A DNA stretch of 64,000 nt from Coriaria nepalensis (taxonomy: Eukaryota > Streptophyta > Magnoliopsida > Cucurbitales > Coriariaceae), in contig CP114482.1 in NCBI GenBank assembly GCA_027186245.1, positions 2,671,001-2,735,000 on the forward strand, written 5' to 3'. The notes below the pieces were generated by a model. The model was given only the letters and a program-made list of their open reading frames with translations. It searched no databases and had not been told where the DNA came from. The number at the start of each line of letters is the position of its first letter. The stretch's first letter is position 1. The position numbers were made by a program, and so were the translations under genes. This document shows, piece after piece, positions 11,156 through 21,281 of this stretch.

Positions 11156-14100
11156 ATGGCTGAATCAGTTGTATTAGTTGTGATCGACAAATTGGGAGAT
11201 CAGCTAATCCAGGAAGCAAAACTCCTGAAGGGAGTAAAAGAACAGGTCAGTACCCTTCAAACTGAACTGAAACGCATGCAATGTTACCTAAAAGATGCAG
11301 ACAGAAGGCAAGATGAGAAGGAGATCATCAAAAACTTGGTGTCAGAAATCAGAGATGTTGCTTATTATGCTGAGGATCTTATCCAGACATTCAGGTGTCA
11401 GGCTGAGCTCAAACACATGAATCAAGGTGTGCAAAGGTACTGTAAATTCTTCAGCAACACTTTGAAACATCACAAAATTGGGTCTCAAATTGAATCAGTT
11501 AGAGTCAAAGTCTCTGATCTTACTAAGCAGTTAGCCAGTTATGGCATAACTGCTGTAGGAGGTATAGGATCTAGTGCTGCTTTGTCTGAGGTTCAGAGGG
11601 AGTTGAGGTGGTCTTATTCTCATATTGTCGAAGAACACGTAGTGGGTATTGATGAAGACATAAAGGAGTTAGTTAATGAGTTAGTTTTAGACAAGGAAAA
11701 TGGTGGTAGAGTTGTAATTTCTGTTTGTGGTATGGGTGGTTTGGGTAAAACCACCCTTGCCAAGCAAGTATACCATCGTGGTGATGTTAGGCGCCATTTT
11801 CAAGGCTTTGCTTGGGCTTATGTTTCTCAACAGTGTAAGAAAAGAGAGGTCTGGGAAGGGATATTGATAAAGCTAACTTCTCCTTCTAAGGAAGAGAGGG
11901 ATCAAATTGCGAAAATGAAAGATGATGAGGTAGCCAAGAAACTCTATGAAGTTCAACAAGGGAAGAAGTGTTTGGTTATTCTAGATGATATTTGGACGTG
12001 TGAGACATGGGATGTTCTTAAACCTGGTTTTCCGATCGAAAGATGGGGTAGCAAATTGTTGCTTACTACTCGTAACAAAGACGTAGCTCTGCATGTCGAT
12101 CAAAGTGGTCTCCTTCATGAACCAGAATGTCTTAATGATGAACAAAGTTGGGAGCTTTTCCTGAAAAAGGCATTCCCTCGGAGAGATAATCGCGCCGGTA
12201 TGTATATCTTCTTATAAGCCTCTGTGAAGAATCATGTTAATTGTATATGTTTTGATCCTTATGTTAGAGAATTAAGAAGTTGAAAGTGGATGAATGTCAT
12301 AAACAGAGGAAACAACAATTATGCCATCGTGAAAAATGCTTACTACATAATGCACCAAAAGCTTGAATATATTAAGACTTTTTGGTCATTATTACAAGGA
12401 CATTAAAGTTGTACTACAAATCTGAAAAAAAGCAAGCTAATAGTATAACTAATACTGATTAAAACAACTAAAGTAAGATAAAGGAAAAACAAATCAAAAA
12501 GCATGTTAATGGCGGTAAAGTCATGCTGCTGAAGCAGCTTTTTGGCTGATTATGAACTAATGGACCAAAACTGGTTGATCACCATGGACTTCTTCAAAAA
12601 CCAATCCAACAAGTTCACCAAAGATGATTAGCCATGAGCAAATCCAATTGAATTCAGAAAATAGATCTGTTGCTTGATGCAGAAGCAACAACAACACCAA
12701 AAATATAACAAAACAATTTGATCATAACTTGATGAATATATTTACATCTTGATTTTTAGAAACATAATGCTGAAGTCTAATCTCACCATTTTTTTTATCA
12801 ATTCTCTAATAGCATGGAACTTGATCAAAATGTGTTTTATTCTTCCAAACTGAATTGGATTTTCTGAGATGGCTATGGCAGATTTGCTATTCAGAAAATA
12901 GTGGTAGGATTATCCTGAATGAATCCTAAGTCCTTCATGATTTTCCTTCATGATTTGCAGCTGAGGCAGGAGAGATGTATTCTGCTTCAGTTGTGGATTG
13001 AGCCACCACTTATTGCTTCTTAGAGCTCCAACAAAAGATCCCTGAGCCCAAAGAAAAATAAAAACCACCAGTGCTTTTCATGTCATCCAATGATCCAACC
13101 CAATCAATATCAACATAGCCATGAAGATTCAATTCTGTTTTCTTGAACCATATACCAACATTTGAGGTTCCTTTCAGATATCTCATAATTCTTTTTGCAG
13201 CAGCACTGTGAATTTGAGATGGAGCATGCATAAATCTTGATAGTAAACAGGTTGAATGCATAGGTCTGGCCTTGTAGCTGTCAGAGACATAAGGCCTTTA
13301 ACTAGACTCCTAAAGCTAGTTGAATCTGATTTTTCAAAACCATATGATTTTGAAAAGTTCTCTCTAGCAACCAATGGGGTGGAAACATGCTTTGACTAAA
13401 ACAACTAAAGCAAGCTAAAGGAAAAACAAGCCAAAAAGCATGTTAATGGCAGTAAAGCCATGCTGCTGAAGCAACTTTTTGGCTGATTATGGACCAATGG
13501 ACCAAAACTGGTTGATCACCATCGAACTTCTTCAAAAACCAATCAAACAAGTTCTTCAAAGATGATTAACCATGAGCAAATCCAATTGAACTCAGAAAAC
13601 AAGTATGTTGCTTGATGCAGAAGCAACAACAGCACCAAAAAAATAGCAAAACACATTTGATCATAACTTGAAGTTTACATCTCCAAAATGAGATCAAATT
13701 GAATCCCACAAGTCATAATTGAGCAGATGAAGTTTGATGAATTGGAGTCAACGAGCTTCAACTAATAGATCAACAAGTCAACCTTAAATCAAAAGAGAGA
13801 AAATGGAGTTGCCTAGCAAAATAGTCCATTTCTAACACTTTATTCATTCTCTCTCTCTTTTTTTTTTACTTAGAATTCAATATTTCCAAGGAGATGGTAG
13901 AGTTGGGAAAGGAGATGGTGGCAAGATGTGCGGGATTACCATTGGCCATTACTGTGCTTGGAGGACTTTTATCGACCAAAGACACAACCCAAGAATGGGA
14001 TATGATTCGTCGAAGTTACATCAACGCCAATATGATCACTACAACATCAATTCAAGGACATGAGCATGAGAAACAATATTCCAAATTATCTAAGGTATTA

Positions 14101-15663
14101 GCTTTGAGTTACTATGAATTGCCTTACTGGCTAAAGCCTTGTTTTCTCTATTTAAGCCAATTCCCAGAAGATACTGAAATCCCGGCTAAAAAATTAGCCC
14201 GGTTGTGGATTTCAGAAGGCCTTGTTCAGAAAATAGAGGGAGTTGAAACAATTGAGAATGCAGCAGAACAATTTTTGGGAAGCTTGATCAATAGGTGTAT
14301 GGTTCAAGTAGGCGTAGTGGGGTCCACCGGACGGATCAAAACATGTCGGATGCATGATCTTATGCGGGATCTATCTTTGTCTAGGGCAAGAGAGGAAAAC
14401 TTTCTTCATATAATTAGCACGTTGAATGGAAGCCATGAGACTTCCAACATGTTCTCTTCACGCACAGGTAATTCCCGGACAATGGCATCCAGTAATGCTA
14501 AAGTTCGTAGACTGGCTGTCTTTGTTGATCACAATGTCGAACTTGTTCCGCAAAAAGACAACATGAATTCCAACCTTAGATCGCTTCTATATTTTCGAGA
14601 GATGAAGAGTGAGGAAGGAAAAGATGTCATGAAGCCTTTGTTGAACTTCAAATTGCTTCGGGTGTTGGATCTTGAAGGAGTGAAGGGATTGCAAGGAGAG
14701 CGGGTCGATGAAATCGGGAATCTTATTTTGTTGAGGTTCTTGAGTTTGAAGAAAACTAATATACAGAAGTTGTCTTCTTCCATGGGCAATTTGATTTGTT
14801 TGGAAACATTGAATTTACAAACCATTGAGAAACTTAGTTGGGAATCAGTTGTTCAAATACCAAACGTGATATCTCGGATGCAAGGCTTAAGACATCTCTA
14901 TCTTCCCAAATGGTGTAGTAACAAGATAGATCGACTGGATTTGGACAATCTAACAAATTTGCAAACTTTGGTCAACTTCCCGGCAAGTAAATGTGATATA
15001 AGCAATCTTCTCATGTTGACCAATTTAAGAAAACTGGTTTTGAACGATCCGGAATGCTTTGAAAGGTTCGGAGAAATCTTCAAACCTGATAATAGAAAAT
15101 TGGAATATCTCCAATCCTTATCCTTAAAAACTGATCTACTTTCATTTCCGGACAAGATTGTGGATGTTCAACGATTATCATTGGGTTGTCCTCGACTTGA
15201 AAAGTTGCACATAGAAGGCCGGATCAAACTCTTGCCAGAATGGAGTCATTTCCCTCCTTACATTATGAAGATAACATTATGGGGTTCTAGACTAGTTGAA
15301 GATCCAATGACGACCTTGGAGAAGTTGCCTAACTTGAAGGTTATTAATGGATGGGATATGTTTGTTGGAAAAAAGATGTCCTGTTCTAAAGAAGGGTTTC
15401 CTCAACTCAAATCTTTGTTTGTTCGGGGGTTGCACAATTTGGAGAAGTGGGAGGTAGAAGAAGGGGCGATGCGTAATCTTCAAAATCTCGTGATTTCTGA
15501 TTGTAACAGGTTGAAGACGTTTCCAGAAGGTATGAAGTTTGTCGCTGGTCTTAAGGAGTTGACAGTTAGATGGATGCCTAGAGCTTTCAAACGTAAACTT
15601 GAGAAGGAAGGAGATGATTTCTACAAGGTTGAACATGTTCCTTCTATTGTGTTTCTTAATTGA
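11156..15663 (+). CDS. CC-NB-ARC-LRR disease-resistance-type protein (RPP8/RPP13-like)
   Basis: Two exons, 11156-12197 and 13874-15663, join in phase at an Ala-Glu junction to 943 residues. The donor is G/GTATGT and the acceptor ACTTAG. The product should be a cytoplasmic intracellular immune receptor. It shows an Rx-type N-terminal coiled coil (1-130) with an EDVID-like AYYAEDLIQTF, P-loop GMGGLGKTT (192-200), kinase-2 LVILDDIW (273-280), RNBS-B LLLTTRN, GLPLA (368-372) and MHD (507-509), then leucine-rich repeats from about 560 to the end. All NB-ARC motifs are intact, so it is predicted functional despite a copia remnant filling most of the 1.68-kb intron. The ATG at 11156 starts a canonical MAESVV N-terminus. 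Which pathogen or effector it senses cannot be told. Confidence 0.93.
12262..13837 (-). mobile_element. Internally deleted copia retrotransposon inside the NLR intron
   Basis: The element begins TGTTAG and ends CTAACA. It is flanked by CCTTA on the left and CTTTA on the right, a plausible one-mismatch target duplication. Diverged direct repeats at about 12461-12745 and 13397-13680 are parts of its LTRs. Between them lies minus-strand RNase H coding sequence (13374 down to about 12740) with TRPDL, YLKGT and GYVDIDWVGS motifs. Gag, protease, integrase and most of reverse transcriptase are gone. The start of the 3' LTR and the end of the 5' LTR also appear deleted, so it is immobile. Confidence 0.8.
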
Positions 15664-15717
15664 GTTTAAGGTAAGATTTTATGCTTGCTATTGTATGTTG
15701 GACTTGTAGCTTTGTTA

Positions 15718-15752
<35 letters not shown>

Positions 15753-15926
15753 TTGGTGTAACGCTCTTATTAATATTATGAACAAACTTACCCATTTCCT
15801 AGTCCAAGGGAAAACATTGCGAATGTATTTCATGTTACCAATTATGGATCGGACCGATAAAAATACATTTATATTTGGCATATAGATTTTACTTGAATTA
15901 AGGATGATTTATGTGTAAAATATATG

Positions 15927-15964
<38 letters not shown>

Positions 15965-16251
15965 TTTTTGTCATTTATTTTAATTAAAAAATTGAGATTT
16001 AATTTTTTTTTAATTATTTAGAAGAGTAAATTATTTATTTATTTTAAACAAAAGATAAAGGTAAAAATACACCTAAAATTATACGCATAAACCATCTTGT
16101 ACGCAACCCAAAAATCTCTAAAGTATAATACGCCATTGCCAATACAAAGATGGGCTATATATCTAGCCAGCCAAGGGCCCAAGTTTGAATTTATGATGAG
16201 GTGCACTACCCATTATTCAAGTCCATTAACACTATTTGTTTTGGGCCTTGA
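15664..16251. other. Convergent 3' flanks of NLR and receptor kinase A
   Basis: The spacer contains two long (TA)n runs, at about 15719-15750 and 15936-15961, and no gene. The last 170 bases overlap the 3' untranslated region expected for receptor kinase A. Confidence 0.6.
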
Positions 16252-18882
16252 TCAATCCATTGTCTTAAAGGGTGACACTCCGCCACCACCTGACGAGAGG
16301 CTGCTCTTTGAATCAGCCACGTGTCCAGAAGAGGCCGAGAAAAAGTCACCGGAATCACCCACAGTCTCACTTCCATGTGGGATCCGAGAATTGTTATTTC
16401 CATCTTGGCCTACATTGATCGAACCTCCACCGTTGATCATCCCCTTCTTCTCTGAATCTTCCTGAAGTTGCAACGCGATCTCAAGCAATCGCACCACCTC
16501 ACTCATCTTGGGCCGTTCATTTCCTTCATCACGCACACACATCTCAGCCACCTCCCCAAACTTATTCAAACACTCCGGCGCGACTTCTGCCTTCAAATGT
16601 GGGTCCATGATCTCATCAAGGGTCCCGCTTTTATAACAGTTCCGGCCCCACACCGCCAAGTTCACTTGTTCTTTCCGTAGACCAGGAATAACAGCTGACC
16701 TGGCACACAAAACTTCAAACAAAACAACTCCGAACGAGTACACGTCAGACTTCTTAGTCAACTTCTTTCTTCTGTAATATTCCGGGTCTACGTAACCTAT
16801 ACTGCCCCGAACCGCAGTGCTGACGTGTGTATCAATCCCAGTACTCGGACCCGTTTTCGACAACCCGAAATCCGAAACCTTAGCTACCCAGTTTCCATCT
16901 AACAACACGTTTGTAGTCTTCACATCTCTATGTATAATCACGCGCTTCGCGCCTGCATGAAGATACTCCAACCCACGCGCTGCGCCTATGCAGATTTCCA
17001 ACCGTAGCTTCCATGAAAGAGGCGGATTCTTCGTTTTGTACAAGTGATCACGGAGGGTGCCACGTGTCATGTACTCGTATACTAAGATCATCTCATCTTG
17101 ATCATCACAGTACCCAATCAGAGACACCACGTGTTCATGTCTGAGCTTAGAGAGCAAATCGATCTCGTTCCTAAATTCGCGGGCCCCTTGTTTGGAAGAT
17201 GTGCTCAGCCGTTTGATCGCCACCGTTTTACCGCCATCTATATCCCCGCGATACACGTTACCAAATCCTCCGGACCCGATCATAAATAGAGTGTCGAAAT
17301 TACATGTGGCGTCTTTGATCTCCGCGATCGTGAAGTACCGGCAGTGATCCAACAATTGCAATGACATGTTGGTGCTCTTGAAAGAAAATGGGGTCCACAA
17401 GGTCTTACTAGTCTCCTCCGTAGTAGATTTCTCATCTTCTCTCCTTCGCCGGAGAGAGAGCAAACAGAAAACAGAGAGAGCAAATAAACCGCCTAGCACA
17501 CCTCCGATTACGGCGACCATAACAACCACCCGTCTCTTCTTACTCTTCTTGTACTCCTCCGGTGTTTTCTGGTGAGGTTCTGGACTAAGAACCTTCGATT
17601 CAGGATTTACCCCTGCAAGACTACCGACGGAATTATTCAACTTGAAAATCTCGACGCCATTCAAAATCGAATCAACGCACTCTGTTTCTCTATCACTACG
17701 AGGTTTAAGCTCAAGCCAAAGATTCTCTTTTGATTTGATTTTATTCTTGTTTGTGACAAACACCATGTAATCTCTATAAACAGGAATTCCCACGCCTCCA
17801 CTCCAATTGATCACATCAGCTTCTTCCTCTGCCGTTTGATTGTTGATAAAAATAGAAAAAACTCGTTGATTCCTACGAGTCACGTCTTTAACTAGAGTCT
17901 CGCAAAAGTGAAGCCGAATAAGATAGTAAAACTCAGTATCAACGGAGAAAACCCAGGTGAGATTGGAGTTCTTGTTTATTGCATAATTTGGGCCCATTGA
18001 TCGAAACGTAGCGTATACAATCTCTGGCGCAGTATAAGCAGGTGTGTCGTCAGTGTAAGTAATACTAATATTATAAGTATCGTCCGAGGTTGTCCCTTTT
18101 CCGCCGCCATAGATATAATCGTCATCTTGGTACCATTTTCTGAACATTCCAGTATCGTGCACGTCAGAGACATCATTTCCTCCAACGTTTAGCCGAAACA
18201 TCGTTTCAAGCGCCGTGTTGTTCTTGTCTAACGGGATGAAAGTGTTTTCATTACCTGCTGATGATTGGTGGGTTTTAGTGTAGAGATTGTACGGCATGGA
18301 CACGAGTTCTATGCCATTGATGAATGCATGAGAGTTTGGAGAAGGGTGGAAGGTTAGATTGAGGAGATTTTTCGGGACGTGGACCATATATTCGAGTACG
18401 TAGGGTGTTCGAGAAGTTCTAGTGAGAACAGGGTTAAAGTTCTGTAAGAGAATGAAAGTGTTTGCAGTGACAGTGAAGGAGAAGGAGGATGGTTTGATGT
18501 TCGAGTAAGTTGAAGGGTAGAAGTAAAGGCGGAGGAATTTCGGGCCGGGATTTTTAGCCGGGAGAGAGTAAGTGAGGCTGGAGTTTGTGATTCGAGCTGT
18601 CGTGAAAGGGGTCGTTAGGGTGTTGGTAGGAGGAAGAGGAGTGGTGGAGGATATGGTGGTTGTTTGTTGGATGTAGGGCCTATCTGGACTCCAATTACGG
18701 TTGTCGGTGTCAGGGGTCGGGGTGGTGGAGGAGGAGCTACCGCAGTCTAAGAAGATGTAGTCCGTGGGAGTGTAAGGAGGTGGTGATGAGGCGGAGGTTG
18801 CGGCGGCGATGATTGGGCTGAGAAAGAGGAAGGGGAGGAGAAGGAAGGCGGCGTGCATGGCGGTAGACTTATTTCTTGACAT
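16252..18882 (-). CDS. CrRLK1L receptor-like kinase A (FERONIA-type)
   Basis: Intronless 876-residue receptor kinase, the usual length and structure of this family. It has a signal peptide (about 1-30), a malectin-like ectodomain (about 37-425) rich in N-glycosylation sites, a membrane segment (about 452-476) followed by RRRRED, and a Ser/Thr kinase domain (about 517-805). Catalytic residues are complete: GSGGFGNV (536-543), VAIK lysine 557, HRD 651-653 and DFG 671-673. Family members sit in the plasma membrane, bind RALF peptides and sense cell-wall state. The TGIDTHVSTAVRGSIGYVDPEY activation segment resembles FERONIA more than genes B-D do. The RALF gene at 19476-19829 lies 0.6 kb upstream in the same orientation. 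The upstream stop and MSRNKS start fix the N-terminus well. Confidence 0.93.
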   Translation of the reverse strand: MSRNKSTAMHAAFLLLPFLFLSPIIAAATSASSPPPYTPTDYIFLDCGSSSSTTPTPDTDNRNWSPDRPYIQQTTTISSTTPLPPTNTLTTPFTTARITNSSLTYSLPAKNPGPKFLRLYFYPSTYSNIKPSSFSFTVTANTFILLQNFNPVLTRTSRTPYVLEYMVHVPKNLLNLTFHPSPNSHAFINGIELVSMPYNLYTKTHQSSAGNENTFIPLDKNNTALETMFRLNVGGNDVSDVHDTGMFRKWYQDDDYIYGGGKGTTSDDTYNISITYTDDTPAYTAPEIVYATFRSMGPNYAINKNSNLTWVFSVDTEFYYLIRLHFCETLVKDVTRRNQRVFSIFINNQTAEEEADVINWSGGVGIPVYRDYMVFVTNKNKIKSKENLWLELKPRSDRETECVDSILNGVEIFKLNNSVGSLAGVNPESKVLSPEPHQKTPEEYKKSKKRRVVVMVAVIGGVLGGLFALSVFCLLSLRRRREDEKSTTEETSKTLWTPFSFKSTNMSLQLLDHCRYFTIAEIKDATCNFDTLFMIGSGGFGNVYRGDIDGGKTVAIKRLSTSSKQGAREFRNEIDLLSKLRHEHVVSLIGYCDDQDEMILVYEYMTRGTLRDHLYKTKNPPLSWKLRLEICIGAARGLEYLHAGAKRVIIHRDVKTTNVLLDGNWVAKVSDFGLSKTGPSTGIDTHVSTAVRGSIGYVDPEYYRRKKLTKKSDVYSFGVVLFEVLCARSAVIPGLRKEQVNLAVWGRNCYKSGTLDEIMDPHLKAEVAPECLNKFGEVAEMCVRDEGNERPKMSEVVRLLEIALQLQEDSEKKGMINGGGSINVGQDGNNNSRIPHGSETVGDSGDFFSASSGHVADSKSSLSSGGGGVSPFKTMD

Positions 18883-19475
18883 AAAGTACGTTAATTAGTG
18901 TGAGGGAGAAAGGGCTATCAATCTATTAGATTGGTAAAATAAGAAACGAGAAAAAAAAAAAGAAAAAAAAGAAATGGAAGCATAATCAAGCATTTACACT
19001 GCACAGAATGTGAAAATGGGAAATTGGTCGACATGGACGTTTGGCTGTTTCGTTCAATAATGCATGGCGATGAGAAAAATAAAGTTTGTATAAAATCGGG
19101 TCGATGGCTTTTGAAAAAGCATGCAAAAAAGTAATTCTGGGGGCTAGCTTTTGAGTCGGCCATGGTTGCCACTTCCTCTCTCTTTTTTTTTTTCTTTTTT
19201 CTTCTTTTTTATCCTTTGTTTGTTTATGGACTTGGAATTCGATTTTCTTACCTTATAATATAATCCTTATTATTTGCTTTTATAGTAGCACTAAGCACTA
19301 AGCCATATCTTCTCTTCTCTTCTCTTCTTTCTCTTTTTTTTTTTTTTTCAGAGATACAGTTTCGAAAAACTGCAATTCCTTTATTCTATGTAGATATCTA
19401 TTACAGAACTAAACACAAACGAAACACAATGCAGAAGAGAAACATAGTTATATAATACGGAGCAGATTAATCATG
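18883..19475. other. Promoter region of receptor kinase A and 3' flank of RALF
   Basis: Contains pyrimidine-rich runs (19180-19215 and 19314-19350) and no additional gene. A hydrophobic frame at 18918-19172 on the minus strand has no recognisable features and is probably spurious. Confidence 0.5.
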
Positions 19476-19829
19476 TTACTGATCGGGAGTGCGCTTGCAA
19501 CGAGTGTAGAAGGTACAAGGGCGCTGATAAGGGTTGACATGAGCTATGCAATTTCCATAGATTCTGGAGTGACAAACTGGTGGTTTCTCTAATGCTCTAT
19601 AACTTATTCTTCTCTCCATAGCAGCCGCCGCCACTGCTGCTGCCGATTGTTCGTACGTTATTTTTTTGTCTAAGCCGCCGTTGTTTTCTTCATCTCTCAA
19701 CATTTCTTCACGACTAGTAGTACTATTCATATAATTGCTTAGTGGGTTCGATTTGTTTCCAAGAGAAGTAGAACTTGAGACAGACACTACAAGTAGAATG
19801 AGAATGAATGCACTGACGAGATTTCCCAT
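19476..19829 (-). CDS. RALF-like secreted signalling peptide precursor
   Basis: A 117-residue prepropeptide. It has a signal peptide (about 1-20), an Asn/Ser-rich propeptide, an alanine run (63-70), then Arg73-Arg74 directly before ISYRAL (75-80), the position of the family's ISYxxL receptor-binding motif. Four cysteines follow at 86, 94, 105 and 111, with the conserved NPYxRxC and RC context (99-111). The final Cys spacing of five residues is typical; the first pair is seven apart, shorter than RALF1. RALF peptides are secreted, alkalinise the apoplast and act through CrRLK1L receptors, pectin and LRX proteins. The gene lies between two CrRLK1L genes on the same strand. The start is chosen because it gives the signal peptide; a near-copy of this start lies upstream (19857-19913). 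Confidence 0.85.
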   Translation of the reverse strand: MGNLVSAFILILLVVSVSSSTSLGNKSNPLSNYMNSTTSREEMLRDEENNGGLDKKITYEQSAAAVAAAAMERRISYRALEKPPVCHSRIYGNCIAHVNPYQRPCTFYTRCKRTPDQ

Positions 19830-19955
19830 GCAGAAAACTAATTAAAACTTCATTTATTATGAGACAGACACTATAAGTAGAAGGAGAATGAATGCACAGA
19901 CGAGATTTCCCATGCTCCGATCCTCAGAATGAATGAAGTTTTAATTAGTTTTCTG
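19830..19955. repeat. Inverted repeat enclosing the RALF upstream ORF
   Basis: Arms at about 19830-19857 and 19927-19955 are reverse complements (CAGAAAACTAATTAAAACTT on one arm) over roughly 28 bases, with one small difference near the inner end. The loop of about 70 bases is the duplicated signal-peptide start. In a transcript this could fold into a long hairpin ending right at the main start codon. Confidence 0.85.
19857..19913 (-). promoter_or_regulatory. Upstream ORF: duplicated RALF signal-peptide start
   Basis: A near-copy of the first 18 codons of the RALF gene (starting MGNLVCAFIL) opens 84 bases upstream of the main ATG and ends at TAA. It is out of the main coding sequence, so if it is in the transcript it would act as an upstream ORF. 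Transcript start is unknown, so the role is inference. Confidence 0.6.
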
Positions 19956-21281
19956 TGTCCACTAGGTTGTGTTGATCATTTATTCTTGATAAGGTTTTTA
20001 AAGTTGATTTATTCTGATTCTTGCAAGTGTTTGCTTTATGCTCTTTCTGTAAAGTTGATTCCGACAAGGAATGTCTAATGTCTTACCTACCTTATCTTGC
20101 ATTTTCGTGATTAGAAAAACAGATTATTCAAAGCGTACATTATTACAGCCCATTAATGAATGGTTTATTGATGCTGACTCGCATCAACCTTCACCTTTTT
20201 ATTTTGATTGAGATCGTACAGCTTTAATTTCACAAGTAATTTCTTAAAAGGTATAATGTTAAAAAGTGTTGGATCACATTGTCTGAATAGCAAAGGAAGG
20301 CAGCCCAAAATCCGGCTACAACCTGTTTGGTTTAAGCTACCCGTTTGGGTTTAGACACATGTGGGAAGTTTTTTTAGGGTTACAGAGGCCTTTCCCATCT
20401 GGTTCTTGCGCCATGTACTTCCTCTATGCTCTCTTCTATGTTCTTTGTGCGAGAAAATCTCTCCTCTCTTCCGGTTTAGTACTTTTGTTGTTTGAATCTC
20501 TAGTGTTGGTGGATTATAGAAGTAAGACTTGAAATACGTATGGGTATATTTTCTAAGAAACGATCTTTCTACTCTCTCGATATTGCTTGTGGATTGGAAA
20601 GAGAATAATTTTTTAGATATAATGAGCATTTGGCGAGTTTGCACCAAACACTGAAGAATTTCTATTAAATATTATGCACATTCTATTTAGGCAATAGAGA
20701 GAATTGGTAGAAAATGATATGATTTCATAATAAATTAAATTCAATATTAAATATATATTAATAATTTCCCTAATTTTAACAATCTAAAGATAAAATAATA
20801 AAATCATAAATTGAAAACCCTAATCAAAACAAAAAATAAAAAAAATAAAAAAAATAAAAAAAATAAAAAAAATAAAAAAAATAAAAAAGATAATAAAATC
20901 CAAAATTTAATATTTAATATTTATCTAAAATAAAAATTGATATTATAATTTATTCTAAGATTAAAATTTCTTTATATATTAATTTAATCATATATTATAT
21001 AGTTAATTAAAATTATCTAAAATTATTTTAAATCCATATGACACCCCAGTAAATATATATAAATGTTTGATGTACACAAAATTCGTCGCCATTCATCAAT
21101 CATCTCTCCATCTTAAAAAAAAAAAGTAGCAAAACACAAAAGCCATTTTAACTGAAAAAAATAGAAATTATACATATGCATATAAGGAAAAATAAAAGTA
21201 ACTTGGAACCTCCCCTTTTTCAAAAGAACTTGCATAATTGCTTCCACAAAGTAGTGGAGTCATGTCGAACTCTACAGCGAA
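19956..21281. other. Intergenic between RALF and receptor kinase B, AT-rich
   Basis: Includes the presumed RALF promoter, a degraded frame at 20351-20647 that I cannot assign, an 8-base tandem array (see 20829-20888) and the 3' flank of gene B. From about 20720 onward this matches the 3' flank of gene C (31740-32375), including a near-identical ACAAAATTCGTCGCCATTC block. Confidence 0.6.
20829..20888. repeat. Tandem (AAAAAAAT)n array
   Basis: About seven units of an eight-base A-rich repeat. Confidence 0.85.

Noticed and set aside
20351..20647. Minus-strand 98-codon frame near the RALF gene as a second peptide gene
   Set aside because: No signal peptide or Cys pattern; basic random composition suggests decayed repeat.
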